A DNA stretch of 30,931 nt from a virus. Below the pieces are notes generated by a model. That model was not told the origin of the DNA, made no database searches, and saw only the letters and a list, made by a program, of their open reading frames with translations. Shown here one piece after another: positions 15,775-24,779 of the stretch (positions within the stretch are counted from its first letter, which is position 1; the number at the start of each line of letters is the position of its first letter). Made by a program: the position numbers and the translations under genes. The stretch covers positions 1 through 30,931 of the IMG/VR virus record IMGVR_UViG_3300025728_000386; one strand, written 5' to 3'.

Positions 15775-16277
15775 ACAGCCCCTTTCAGACCACTAAAGCG
15801 ATCCAGTGCAAAAATATCTCCAGTCTTCGCAGTATTTAATCGTGGTGATTCCGCCTTGAACGTCACAGCTTTATGATTCATTGAGACACCAGAAAGTTGT
15901 AGTCCTAACAAATAATGGATTGGTGTATTCAGGTTGTCTGAACTATAGAGGCGATAATTTACCGTAGGCTTAACATCTGAATATTGCCCTTCGATTACCC
16001 GCTCAAACTCATCCGGCAGCACATCACCAAGACCAGAAATTGAAACAGTTAAAGTCTGGTCGAGGTCTCCGAGCATTCCTGATCTTTGAAGTGACATAGG
16101 TAGGTATTCGTAAAAGACCTGACCAGCACCTGCCTGATGTTGTACATACACACCACGATCATCATTACGGACAACCCGATAAGTATTTAGAAAAGATGGA
16201 TGTGAGAGCTCAATACACTCCAGTTGATAAATATCAACTTTACGATTAAGAAAGAATTTGGCGTATTCGTTATCCAT
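15771..16277 (-). CDS. DUF1833-type minor tail protein (lambda L-like position)
   Basis: This 168-residue protein is a DUF1833-like tail component: YAKFFLNRKVDIYQLECIEL at the start, VYVQHQAGAGQVFYEYLPM, then LDQTLTVSISGLGDVLPDE. I chose ATG 16277, which overlaps the previous stop as TGATG, over the upstream alternative at 16289. It lies between the M-like and NlpC/P60 genes, the L position of lambda. It probably forms part of the tail tip. The sequence is complete. Confidence 0.75.
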   Translation of the reverse strand: MDNEYAKFFLNRKVDIYQLECIELSHPSFLNTYRVVRNDDRGVYVQHQAGAGQVFYEYLPMSLQRSGMLGDLDQTLTVSISGLGDVLPDEFERVIEGQYSDVKPTVNYRLYSSDNLNTPIHYLLGLQLSGVSMNHKAVTFKAESPRLNTAKTGDIFALDRFSGLKGAV

Positions 16278-16675
16278 CACACCACCCAATCACTAATAAG
16301 GATCTGATCAGCAGTAGGATTAGGCTGGTTCTGGATAACTTCCAGTTGAGCTGTTACCCGGTAAAGATTTCCATTCACTTCATTAGTCTTGAACGAGTTC
16401 GGAATAAAGTTGCATTGATATTGCTGGCGCGCTCCCTGGTCAATCACCAGATCCGCATAAAATGATGCTGGCTTACTTTGGTAAACACGCCAAAAAGCCA
16501 TCATCTTATTGAAATCGGTTTTACTGAGGTTCCAGTTCCCATCAACAATGTGGCTATTTCGTTTTACATCGATGTAATAGCGTCCACGACCACCATCCAT
16601 CTGCTGACGCTTTACATCATCACCTGGTGTTACGCCATAGCCATTTGTTTGAGGATTTAGATTTAACTTGTACAT
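16277..16675 (-). CDS. Minor tail protein (lambda M-like position)
   Basis: This 132-residue protein is predicted to be beta-rich (YYIDVKRNSHIVDGNWNLSK, FYADLVIDQGARQQYQCNF, LYRVTAQLEVIQN), in keeping with a distal-tail or M-like minor tail protein. Assignment comes from its order just before the DUF1833 protein. It is separated from the tape measure by two cargo genes and a hairpin. AAAGGAAAGTT lies before ATG 16675. Its TGA overlaps the next ATG. Confidence 0.68.
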   Translation of the reverse strand: MYKLNLNPQTNGYGVTPGDDVKRQQMDGGRGRYYIDVKRNSHIVDGNWNLSKTDFNKMMAFWRVYQSKPASFYADLVIDQGARQQYQCNFIPNSFKTNEVNGNLYRVTAQLEVIQNQPNPTADQILISDWVV

Positions 16676-16696
16676 AACTTTCCTTTAGGTAATAAA

Positions 16697-16715
16697 AAAG
16701 CCCCAAAGGGGCTTT
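16697..16715 (-). terminator. Hairpin after the immunity-like gene
   Basis: AAAGCCCC, TTT, GGGGCTTT on the minus strand, then T-rich sequence, about 20 nt before the M-like gene start. Confidence 0.65.
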
Positions 16716-16735
16716 AAATAATAAGAATCTACAAT

Positions 16736-17212
16736 TTATAAGTTGCCTAACCGTTCCATTTCTTCCCAACTATAATCAGTCAACCAATAAGGTTCGCCTT
16801 CTAATTGATCATATTCACGAAGAGGTCTTCGGGCTTCAACCATTTGCCATGGTAAGTCAACCACAGCTATTCTAACTGGTACATAATCATTGAAATACTC
16901 GTAAAAATAAATTGCGCTCTCTACTGCAGAATCAAATTGTCTAAAGTACTTTAAAAATATATTCGTATTTTCATTTTCAGATGGTTCCGTCAATTTTGAT
17001 TTACAGAAATCCATAATCTCTTTAGTTTTATTAATATCTTCATATCGAACATACTTTTTATATAATCTATTAAGTACCAAAGGCCACTCAAAATCATTTG
17101 GAAATTTTAAAGATAATTTTGTGAGTGCTTCAAAGAACTTCTGTAGATCATTAGGAACACCTGATACATATATACTACTACCACCCCAGAATCCAACCTC
17201 ACTTTGATGCAT
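16736..17212 (-). CDS. Possible Imm70-like immunity protein, inserted in the tail module
   Basis: This 158-residue acidic cytoplasmic protein has no signal peptide, unlike its neighbours. Its first half (VGFWGGSSIYVSG, DLQKFFEALTKLSLKF, FEWPLVLNRLYKKYVRYEDI) follows the pattern I remember for Imm70-type toxin immunity proteins: F-F...W-P...N-x-L-Y. The second half (FRQFDSAVESAIYFYEYF, VVDLPWQMVEARRP) could be the binding surface. No toxin gene is adjacent. It lies between a lipoprotein gene and the M-like tail gene. An unrelated phage cargo protein is an alternative; the family call is tentative. Confidence 0.45.
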   Translation of the reverse strand: MHQSEVGFWGGSSIYVSGVPNDLQKFFEALTKLSLKFPNDFEWPLVLNRLYKKYVRYEDINKTKEIMDFCKSKLTEPSENENTNIFLKYFRQFDSAVESAIYFYEYFNDYVPVRIAVVDLPWQMVEARRPLREYDQLEGEPYWLTDYSWEEMERLGNL

Positions 17213-17247
17213 CGCAATTTCCCCCTATTTAATAAAGTAGTTAGAAC

Positions 17248-17835
17248 TTAAAAAATCGGTTTAATTACGGTTTCTTTACCATCTTCAAAAATCTCTTTCA
17301 CCACAAATTTGCAGTAAGTATTATCTTGAGATGGTTCGGTCAATAAAGGTGGATTCACAATATCTTTGATTTGTTTAAATCGGATCAATTCATAATTTCT
17401 ATTTCTTTCCAACTGATAGTCCATTTTTACATCACAACTATACATAGTAGTTGATCCAATAACAGAGGTAAGTCTAAAAGTTAACTTCTTATTTGCGGGT
17501 ACCTTAAACTCAAAAAATTCTTCACCGTTATTCAAAGCAATTGTAGGTTTAGGCATATTCAATGTTTTTGGCTCATGCATTGAGCCATACTTTGTTAAAT
17601 TATTTGTTATCTGTTTCGTTATAAGGTTTTTTGAAATTTTTTCACCCTCATTATTTTGATAAGTAATATAGAACTGCACCATGGGTATATTACTTCTATA
17701 TACCCTTAAATTCGCTGTATCACCTGCTATTTCATCTTGATACATATTCGTAGATCTTACGAGATTATTTACTGCAGGTATGGCACACCCTGTAAGACCT
17801 AAAACCGCTGCAGAAATTACAATTATTTTTTTCAT
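17248..17835 (-). CDS. Lipoprotein cargo in the tail module
   Basis: This 195-residue protein has a lipoprotein signal (MKKIIVISAAVLGLTGC, C17). The mature part contains AGDTANLRVYRSNIP, VQFYITYQNNEG and VPANKKLTFRL, probably a beta-sandwich; NLRVYR-like starts occur in small periplasmic lipoproteins of Acinetobacter as I remember them, but no role is known to me. It lies right after the tape measure gene and before the immunity-like gene. Both interrupt the usual tape measure-M order. It is likely cargo, expressed from the lysogen or with the late operon. Confidence 0.68.
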   Translation of the reverse strand: MKKIIVISAAVLGLTGCAIPAVNNLVRSTNMYQDEIAGDTANLRVYRSNIPMVQFYITYQNNEGEKISKNLITKQITNNLTKYGSMHEPKTLNMPKPTIALNNGEEFFEFKVPANKKLTFRLTSVIGSTTMYSCDVKMDYQLERNRNYELIRFKQIKDIVNPPLLTEPSQDNTYCKFVVKEIFEDGKETVIKPIF

Positions 17836-17900
17836 TTCATGACCATCTATTTAAATATCAACTGACTCTATCACCTTGAAATTTAAATATTATGAAAATG

Positions 17901-17918
17901 AACCCTCCGAAAAGGGTT
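17901..17918 (-). terminator. Hairpin after the tape measure gene
   Basis: AACCCT, a TTCGG-type loop region, AGGGTT, then CATTTTCAT on the minus strand, 8 nt after the tape measure stop. A moderate terminator. Confidence 0.5.
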
Positions 17919-17925
17919 CAAATCA

Positions 17926-20900
17926 TTAAGTACGATTTCTTCTTGCAGTCGTATTCTCAGTCAAGGAGCGACTAATTAGAGAGTTTGGATTTTTAATATC
18001 CTCGCTTACTAATCGTGGTACCGCTTTTGGAAGTTGCTTATCCAGTTCTTCCTTGACGATGATTCGGACTGTTTTCTCATCCAGTTGTTCAGCTTCAATA
18101 GTAGCCCCACTCACCTGATTCACAACTTCAATCTTGAAATTGATCGTCGGAGCAGCTGACTCAATTGAAGGCATAAACTCAGCTTGAGGACGACCAGCCT
18201 GACCTAAGGTAAAGTCCTGGACATCATCAATATTTGAACGATCCTGAACTAAACCATTTGATGAGAAGTAAACTTTACCATCATGGAATAGATCTGAGTT
18301 TGCTGAAGCAGTTGGATTAGTAGCACTCGCATTGCCTCTATAGATAATCTGATCATCTTGATAAGGCTGTTTAAAGATGTTCGAGATATCTCTATTTTGA
18401 TTAAATGCTCGTGAACTGTGATTAGCTCGGTTCATGATGCTTTCAATAGTAGAATTGCTTTGAGAATAGTTAGTAATGTTCTGAACATCTCCTAATTTTG
18501 ACACTGTGCTATTGCTTGGCTTGAGGGCTTTAACAATAATCTGATCATCTCGAGTAGGTTGATTAAAAATATTCGAGATACTTTGACTATCATTAAAAGC
18601 TTTTGAGCTTAAGAAAGAACGATTAAAGACATTCTCTGTAGAAGTGTTGTTTTGAGCATGGTTATTGATAAATGCTTCAGGGCCTGAGCTCTTACGCATA
18701 TTCTCAACTAAACCAACACCACCCCAGCGTTTAATATCTTCTTGAGACCAAACCACTTCGCCTTTATGGACAATGCCCGCAGCTTCATACTTGCCACCAT
18801 ATCCAGTGAAACCACCATCAGCAAAGCCTTGATCTTTAATTGCCCGGATGTTTGCAATAATGCTGACACCTTGAGCAACGGCTCCAGCAATCAAAGGTAA
18901 GTTGTAAGGAAAACCAACCTTTGTAGCTGCTGCAATATTCTGCTGAATAGCAAGACCAGCAGCAGCAATTGCATAAGCCTTATCCGCAGCAAACATAAGC
19001 TTGTACGCTTTGGATTGTTCGCCAAACATAGATCCGAACATAGATGTAACTGAACCCATCATTTGCCCACCAAGAGCAATTTGGGTATTCAATCGATCCT
19101 GTTGATATTTGTCTTCAACGTCCTTAGTGTTCTGGGCATATTCGTTGTAAATTTGACTTCTTTGCTCTTGAGCAGCTTGAATAATGGCAGTCTTCTGATT
19201 TTCAAAGTCCTGTTGCTGAATTAATCCAGCTTCCATTTGTGCATTTAAGCCATCCAGACCGTTTTGTTCGTCTAAATCAGCTGCTGCATATTGGCTATCA
19301 GCCAAATCATTAGCAGCACCCAATCGACTAAATCGTTCCTGATCCTGTCTATAAAATTCGCTGGTACCATTCATATAAGCCTGAATACCGCCCCAGTTTT
19401 GAACAGCGTTATTTACTTTGTCGCGTGTTTCTTTGTCCTGTGTGGCTTTAGATAATGCGACTAGCTTTTGCCGCTCTTCAATAGAAAGTTTTGTATTCTT
19501 AAGAATCTCCTCTCTTTCAAGTCTGTACCGCTCCTGCATGGCTTGAGTTTCGGAAAGCAAAGATAATCGAGCTTGAAATGATCGTTGCTCTTGAGCCAAC
19601 TTCATAAGCGCGTTTTCTTGCTGATATTGCTGTTCCAGCAATTCCACTGCCTGTTTCTGTTCAGACTTACTTAATTCAATATCATGAGCCGCATTAAACT
19701 TCCTGCGATCAAAATTTTCTTTAAGCAGCTCGGCTTCGGTTTTCTGGAACTCTTTATAGTCTTCAAGCTTGCTTCTAATCGCTTGTTTGGCGATTGCAAT
19801 ATCATTGTCTGCACGACGATTTAATTCCGCCTTAATTTCAGCAGTACGTTCAGGACTGAAATTAGCTTTGTCCACCTCCTCTAATCTTGTCTTTCTATTA
19901 TTGTCAATACGCTCAACTTCAGTGGCCACTTCATTTTCAAGTGATCGCTGTAAGTCTTGCTGACGATCAAGTTGCGATTGGATATCACCTGAAGCTTTAT
20001 CACTTCCTTTGCTTGCTCCACTTTTAACCTTGCTTTGCATACTTGGAGACTGGTGAAGAAGCTTAAGTGACACACCATCCTCAAAGATCACTTCACTGAT
20101 ATAACCACCTTTGCTGTCATATCTTGTCTTGATATCTTTCACAGCGACATTGGTTGTGATCGGCGTACCTTCAGGCATTGAGAAATCAATACCCTTATGA
20201 AATGAAGAAGCCCCTTTGGTAGGGGCTTTTCGTGGACCGTAATTTGAACTGATCTTGTAGGATGACAATGGTTTACCACCCGCCTGCAACCTAGCCAGAT
20301 GTTCATTAGAGACTTTCTGGCCAGACATTGAACCACCATATCGAACATCAAGATGTGGTCCTGTACCAATTCCTGACTGGCCTGACACACCGACTAATCG
20401 TTTCGAAAGTTTTTGCTGTTTAGATAACTCATTAGTTGTTTCCTTTAATGCTTTATTCTTCGCATCAATCACATTCTTGTTTTGTTCCTCTATCGAAAGA
20501 GTCTGCAAACCAATCTGATATAATTCATTAGAAACTTCTACTCCGCTTTTCCGCGCCCAGCTTGCAGTTTCAACCATTTGCTTAACTTGTTCAGGTGAGT
20601 AACCTTTGGCAAGTAAACCTTTGGTAACTAATGCTTCAAATTTACGATCTGCCAATGAATCGGCATATTGCTTTTGTGCATTTTTAGCAGCTAATGCAGC
20701 CCTTTCATTCTCATTCAAGGACTTGGTGTTTTTATCCACTCCTACGATAGCATTTTCAGCTTTAGTTCCTGCAAGTGTTACCTCAACACCAAATAAGCTG
20801 TATGTATGCTTGGTCTTGGCAGCAGTTTCAGCTGCTTCATCATAGGCATTCACTTGTTTAAGCAATGCATCCCGTAAATCGGACGGAATCTTTTGACTCT

Positions 20901-22521
20901 TTAATTGCTCAATCGCTTCAGTATAAGAAATGGTACCAAGTCTGGCATTATTCGAAATTTCAGCAACTTTGGCATTGCCCACCGCATAGTTCTGGATATT
21001 GATCAATGCTGAACCGACCGCTAATTCTTGCTCTCTCAAGGCTTTGTTCTGATCATCCAAAGTTGCTGCTAAATCACCTAGTTTTTCCTTACGTTGTTCA
21101 TCATTAAGAGCTTTAATTTCTTCCTTAGTCAACTTTGCAGCTTCGGCCTGCTCCTTTAGCTTTGCTGTGGCTTCAGCAGATTTACTTGAGAAATACATGT
21201 AAGTCGCAGCCAAAGCAGTCACACCTAATGTGATTGCCCCAATTGGACCACCAATTAATCCCCATGCTCCGCTCAATAAGCCTGCCATTGAAGCGCTTTT
21301 ACCTTGCACTAAAGTTACCGCCTTTGTTGCTTTCTCAACATTATTGGCTGCAAGTACATATCTGGCACTTTCGATTGCCTTTTGCTTTTGTAATTGTGAT
21401 GCAGCATTGTCAGCAACTAAGGATCCTACTTTGTTATTTAAAGCCGATACTTGTGTTGCGATTGCTTTGGTTAGTAATGCTGTACCACCCAGAATAGCTA
21501 CATAAGAGATTGATTCTAAGTTTTCAGCTAAAACCTTAATTGAACCAGATAATACTTGAGCTGCTCCGCTTCCCTGGCTAGCTTCTCCGACAAATTTAGT
21601 AATCTCATTATTAAGAAGAGTTAATGACTGGCTGATCGTAATATCAGTTTTACCAAATAATGCATCTACATCAGACTCTACATTTCTTAAGGCTTTCACA
21701 ATTTCTTGTGATGTAATTTTTCCTTCAGCAGCAACTGTACGTAACTCACCTACAGTGATACCCATTCCCTGAGCAATAGCCTTTGCTAAAGCTGGAGTTT
21801 GCTCCATGACAGAGTTCAGCTCCTCACCACGTAAGGTACCACTCGCCAAGGCCTGCCCGAACTGAACTAAAGCAGCATCTGCCGCAGAAGCACTCGCGCC
21901 ACTAATCGCCACAGCTTTTGAAACAGTTTCAGTTAAACGTGCTGTATCATCCATTGTTAGATTTAAAGATTTAGCATTATCACTAAATCTTTGATAAACC
22001 TGTAAAACAGAATCCCATGCTGCATAGGTATTTTGAGCAATTCTGAATGTATCTTCAGTCGCCTTATTTAACTCCGTCTGGTCTTTAGTAACTAGCTTTA
22101 AACGGTTTTGTAGTCCTGTATAAGCATCTATTTGACCAATTGCAGCATTGACCGTAGCCAGGCCTGCCATATATCCAGCCAAAGCTTTAATTGAAATACC
22201 GAATGAATTAGCCGCTTTATCTTGTTTATCCAGCTCATTGGTTGTGGCTTTAATTTCTTGAGCAAATTTATGATTTTGGTGAGTTGCTTGCTTAGTCACT
22301 TCAACCGTTTTTTGAACTGAAGTATTAGAATTATTAACGGTGGTATTAAAATTTTGAACAATGTTATTGGTAACAGAAAGCTGTTTGCCCATATCTTTTG
22401 AAGATTTTGATGCGGAATCACCTCGATCAGTAAATTTTGATAATTCTTCTGCCAAGGCTTTGACATTACGTTCAGCATTCTTCGAATCAATAACAATGAC
22501 CAAACGGGATTCTTGTGCCAT
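17926..22521 (-). CDS. Tape measure protein with M23-like segment
   Basis: This protein sets tail length and helps DNA entry. It has 1531 residues from ATG 22521 (TGGAG 10 nt upstream); an in-frame ATG at 22593 adds only an unlikely leader across the hairpin. The N-terminus has a coiled region and a tape-measure domain (YTGLQNRLKLVTKDQTELNK, GTLRGEELNSVMEQTPALAK). Hydrophobic segments lie near residues 330-470. Near 755-830 an M23-peptidase-like part is visible: SNYGPRKAPT, H775-K-G-I-D779-F, and LLHQSP with H823, so the second metal motif may be degenerate. Long coiled coils follow (about 850-1180). Residues about 1294-1394 hold two copies of a unit ending DISNIFxQPxxDDQII. The gene appears intact. 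It is followed by a hairpin. Confidence 0.87.
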   Translation of the reverse strand: MAQESRLVIVIDSKNAERNVKALAEELSKFTDRGDSASKSSKDMGKQLSVTNNIVQNFNTTVNNSNTSVQKTVEVTKQATHQNHKFAQEIKATTNELDKQDKAANSFGISIKALAGYMAGLATVNAAIGQIDAYTGLQNRLKLVTKDQTELNKATEDTFRIAQNTYAAWDSVLQVYQRFSDNAKSLNLTMDDTARLTETVSKAVAISGASASAADAALVQFGQALASGTLRGEELNSVMEQTPALAKAIAQGMGITVGELRTVAAEGKITSQEIVKALRNVESDVDALFGKTDITISQSLTLLNNEITKFVGEASQGSGAAQVLSGSIKVLAENLESISYVAILGGTALLTKAIATQVSALNNKVGSLVADNAASQLQKQKAIESARYVLAANNVEKATKAVTLVQGKSASMAGLLSGAWGLIGGPIGAITLGVTALAATYMYFSSKSAEATAKLKEQAEAAKLTKEEIKALNDEQRKEKLGDLAATLDDQNKALREQELAVGSALINIQNYAVGNAKVAEISNNARLGTISYTEAIEQLKSQKIPSDLRDALLKQVNAYDEAAETAAKTKHTYSLFGVEVTLAGTKAENAIVGVDKNTKSLNENERAALAAKNAQKQYADSLADRKFEALVTKGLLAKGYSPEQVKQMVETASWARKSGVEVSNELYQIGLQTLSIEEQNKNVIDAKNKALKETTNELSKQQKLSKRLVGVSGQSGIGTGPHLDVRYGGSMSGQKVSNEHLARLQAGGKPLSSYKISSNYGPRKAPTKGASSFHKGIDFSMPEGTPITTNVAVKDIKTRYDSKGGYISEVIFEDGVSLKLLHQSPSMQSKVKSGASKGSDKASGDIQSQLDRQQDLQRSLENEVATEVERIDNNRKTRLEEVDKANFSPERTAEIKAELNRRADNDIAIAKQAIRSKLEDYKEFQKTEAELLKENFDRRKFNAAHDIELSKSEQKQAVELLEQQYQQENALMKLAQEQRSFQARLSLLSETQAMQERYRLEREEILKNTKLSIEERQKLVALSKATQDKETRDKVNNAVQNWGGIQAYMNGTSEFYRQDQERFSRLGAANDLADSQYAAADLDEQNGLDGLNAQMEAGLIQQQDFENQKTAIIQAAQEQRSQIYNEYAQNTKDVEDKYQQDRLNTQIALGGQMMGSVTSMFGSMFGEQSKAYKLMFAADKAYAIAAAGLAIQQNIAAATKVGFPYNLPLIAGAVAQGVSIIANIRAIKDQGFADGGFTGYGGKYEAAGIVHKGEVVWSQEDIKRWGGVGLVENMRKSSGPEAFINNHAQNNTSTENVFNRSFLSSKAFNDSQSISNIFNQPTRDDQIIVKALKPSNSTVSKLGDVQNITNYSQSNSTIESIMNRANHSSRAFNQNRDISNIFKQPYQDDQIIYRGNASATNPTASANSDLFHDGKVYFSSNGLVQDRSNIDDVQDFTLGQAGRPQAEFMPSIESAAPTINFKIEVVNQVSGATIEAEQLDEKTVRIIVKEELDKQLPKAVPRLVSEDIKNPNSLISRSLTENTTARRNRT

Positions 22522-22546
22522 TTTTACTTTTCTCCAGGCAATAAAA

Positions 22547-22567
22547 AACCCACTCATTGAGTGGGTT
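22547..22567 (-). terminator. Hairpin upstream of the tape measure gene
   Basis: AACCCACTC, AAT, GAGTGGGTT and T-run on the minus strand, lying 26 nt before the tape measure start. It would stop read-through from the cargo genes unless antitermination operates. Confidence 0.75.
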
Positions 22568-22689
22568 CTGTTTAAGTTAAATATAATTACCAATCTAAGG
22601 CATTAAATTAATTTGGCCTTTCTATAAGTGCTGAGCCTCAGACAAGCCTTTATATAAAAAAGTAATCTAAGCTGCTTTCTCTACTTACA

Positions 22690-23148
22690 TTAATTTATAT
22701 ATCCAAACTCTTTTGGGGCATCACCATTATCGGTGTAGGAATGACAATACTTAAAATAAACTGATATATCACTATCATATACTGCTGGCATCCCATCAGC
22801 GCTACTAAAATCCAATATTGTTATTTGAGAGCCACTTCCAACCGATGGTTTTGTATAGGAGCAATTAATAATTAATTTGTGTGGTTTTTTGTCCCAGCGT
22901 ATATCTTGATCTCCGCCTCTACTATCTTCAGGATCAAAATCCGAAGTACCACCCAACAAGGTTGCCTCAAGTAAAACATTTTTACTTGTTTCTGATATGA
23001 TCTTTGTACTAATGGATTTAGACCAAGAACAATATCCCATATGACATCTACCTACCGATATCACCTCTGGAGTATTTAATATATTGAATCCAGCATTCGC
23101 AATTGAGTAAGCACTCAAAGACAATATAAATAATAAAAGTTTTTTCAT
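22690..23148 (-). CDS. Exported protein of unknown function
   Basis: This 152-residue protein has a signal peptide (MKKLLLFILSLSAYSIANA). Four mature cysteines (GRCHMGYCSW, IINCSY, FKYCHSY) could form two disulfides in the periplasm. No family recognised. It is the last of five exported or membrane-anchored cargo genes between the G/GT chaperone and the tape measure. Confidence 0.65.
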   Translation of the reverse strand: MKKLLLFILSLSAYSIANAGFNILNTPEVISVGRCHMGYCSWSKSISTKIISETSKNVLLEATLLGGTSDFDPEDSRGGDQDIRWDKKPHKLIINCSYTKPSVGSGSQITILDFSSADGMPAVYDSDISVYFKYCHSYTDNGDAPKEFGYIN

Positions 23149-23199
23149 ATTTGATCCTGAACCTATTCAAGTAAAACTGTGCACTCAAGGTTGTTTTTA

Positions 23200-23547
23200 C
23201 TATTCATACATCGACATACAGCCCAAGTAATATTTTGCAGAGAATTCATTTAACTGCTCCTGCTTTATTGAGGGGGTTGAATAACTTGGTTGCTCATAAG
23301 CATCACGAATAATTAAAGTAGTTATTTTATGCATATTTTTATTTGGAGTTTTCTTGAGTGCTGAATCATTTGTCTCTAAAGCTTTAATCAATGGTAAACC
23401 ATTTTGTTTTTGCATCATGACAGTGTTAGCCAATTCCATGTACATTCGGCAATTTTTATCCCGTTCATCATCGCTAATAGGTTCAGAAGGTTTTGCAATC
23501 GACAAAATAGGCAAGAAAACTAAACTCAAAAAAATAATCTTTTTCAT
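23200..23547 (-). CDS. Small exported protein of unknown function
   Basis: This 115-residue protein has a signal peptide (MKKIIFLSLVFLPILSIA) and a mature helical, charged domain (SDDERDKNCRMYMELANTVM, EQLNEFSAKYYLGCMSMYE) with cysteines in KNCR and LGCM that may pair. No family recognised, but the sequence looks like small Acinetobacter periplasmic proteins. It is the fourth of five cargo genes here. The minus-strand start follows GAGCTAATT; the ribosome site is weak. Confidence 0.62.
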   Translation of the reverse strand: MKKIIFLSLVFLPILSIAKPSEPISDDERDKNCRMYMELANTVMMQKQNGLPLIKALETNDSALKKTPNKNMHKITTLIIRDAYEQPSYSTPSIKQEQLNEFSAKYYLGCMSMYE

Positions 23548-23573
23548 ATTAATTAGCTCACTTAAGAGGTGCT

Positions 23574-24110
23574 TTACTTATCTAAACTTTTAACAATATC
23601 ATCCAAATACCAGTCCTTTGCAAAAGTATTTAAGTCTTCCATCTGCTTACCCATTACACCCAACAAACCACCTTCCCATATACCATAAGCATGCTCACCA
23701 TCTAACTTATAAACATTCTCTGGCATGGTTCTTAGGGTATAAACAGGATTTTGAAACTCATACTCTTTTCCAAGTGTCTGGAAATACTCTCCTTTCAGAT
23801 AGAACTTATCATCCCCTCTAAAACCGAGATAAACTTTGTTAAATTCCTTATCTTTTATTTTCTCAGCAAATTGTAGTAGAACCCTGTTTACATCTAATGG
23901 GCTATTGTTCCCTGATATATCCCGCAAATCATATTTAAGCTCTGTCGGATTAATAAACCACTTATAGTGAACCCAGACTTTAACCCCTTTATTTCTGGGA
24001 TCCTCTAACAATACTGTATTCATATGCCGTTGAAGCATGTAATAATTTAGTGAAAAAACAATAGCAACAAAACCAACTAATACCACAATGAATTTATATA
24101 CCTTAGACAT
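23574..24110 (-). CDS. Membrane-anchored protein, paired with upstream lipoprotein
   Basis: This 178-residue protein has an N-terminal membrane anchor (YKFIVVLVGFVAIVFSLNYY) without a lipobox, then a soluble domain (VWVHYKWFINPTELKYD, FRGDDKFYLKGEYFQTLGK, GIWEGGLLGVMGKQMEDL). It begins 2 nt after the lipoprotein stop at 24113, so the two genes are probably co-translated and could act together. No family recognised. Part of the cargo cluster before the tape measure. Confidence 0.65.
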   Translation of the reverse strand: MSKVYKFIVVLVGFVAIVFSLNYYMLQRHMNTVLLEDPRNKGVKVWVHYKWFINPTELKYDLRDISGNNSPLDVNRVLLQFAEKIKDKEFNKVYLGFRGDDKFYLKGEYFQTLGKEYEFQNPVYTLRTMPENVYKLDGEHAYGIWEGGLLGVMGKQMEDLNTFAKDWYLDDIVKSLDK

Positions 24111-24112
24111 AG

Positions 24113-24673
24113 TTAAATCACTTTCTCTGCATTATTAAACTTTGAAGTATCAAACTTGAATTGACGAGTTCCATTCGAATAAAAAGGTAGCTCAACCATT
24201 AGTGAATTAACTTTTCGAATATTGTCTAAAAAAGCTTTAGAATTTTCAGTAAAAATTAATATAGTGCCATCACTACCAGATGTCTCATATTTTTGGAAAT
24301 TAAGATATTGAATTGGGCTATTTCCAAACTTAACTGCTGTATAACAGTAATCATTACAGTCATACTGGCCTTTATCTATTGTTAGAAATATTTTTGGGTC
24401 ATCTGATTTAGAGTCAAGAATATCAAATTGGAGTTTATTCTCCCCGTCATAAGGAAAGTTTAGATCGGCATTATTCTCAGAACGCAAAGCAAGCCACTTA
24501 GACTCTGTATTCCGCATTTCATCTTTGCTAACTACAGTTCGCCATTTCCCTGTTTGAGATTCAAGACTTGAGTCATTTGTATTGCTACTAACGCTTGAGG
24601 CTTTTTTAGCATTATCACTATTACTACAGCCGATCAAACCCAAAAGAACACTTAAAAATAATATTTTTTTCAT
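24113..24673 (-). CDS. Lipoprotein of unknown function
   Basis: From ATG 24673 (GGTGA 7 nt upstream) this encodes 186 residues with a lipoprotein signal (MKKILFLSVLLGLIGC, C16). The ATG four codons upstream would add MVKN and is less likely. A Ser/Asn-rich linker (about 17-40) precedes a compact domain with YDCNDYCYTAVKFG, whose two cysteines may pair, and TILIFTENSKAFLDNIRKV. The form is that of a small periplasm-facing lipoprotein. It is translated just before the anchored protein at 23574. Unknown role; cargo. Confidence 0.68.
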   Translation of the reverse strand: MKKILFLSVLLGLIGCSNSDNAKKASSVSSNTNDSSLESQTGKWRTVVSKDEMRNTESKWLALRSENNADLNFPYDGENKLQFDILDSKSDDPKIFLTIDKGQYDCNDYCYTAVKFGNSPIQYLNFQKYETSGSDGTILIFTENSKAFLDNIRKVNSLMVELPFYSNGTRQFKFDTSKFNNAEKVI

Positions 24674-24743
24674 GTTTTTCACCATTTGTTATAAAATGTA
24701 CTAACTTTAACAAAGTGGTTACTAATTGTCACATAAAGAAAAA

Positions 24744-24757
24744 CCACCCGAAGGTGG
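24744..24757 (-). terminator. UUCG-tetraloop terminator after the TonB-like gene
   Basis: On the minus strand CCACC, TTCG, GGTGG, then TTTTTC. Its stem is the same as that at 10436-10450. It ends the TonB-like transcript before the next lipoprotein gene. Confidence 0.75.
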
Positions 24758-24779
24758 CTTGAAATTAAAAAATAAAATC

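Noticed and set aside
20207-20230. Plus-strand terminator-like hairpin (AAGCCCC...GGGGCTTTT) inside the tape measure gene
   Set aside because: It codes for K-A-P-T-K-G-A within the M23-like part, has no plus-strand gene to end, and is probably coincidence.
21230-21505. Two plus-strand frames opposite the tape measure
   Set aside because: They overlap a long conserved coding frame, lack ribosome sites and reflect codon bias of the Ala/Leu-rich tape measure.
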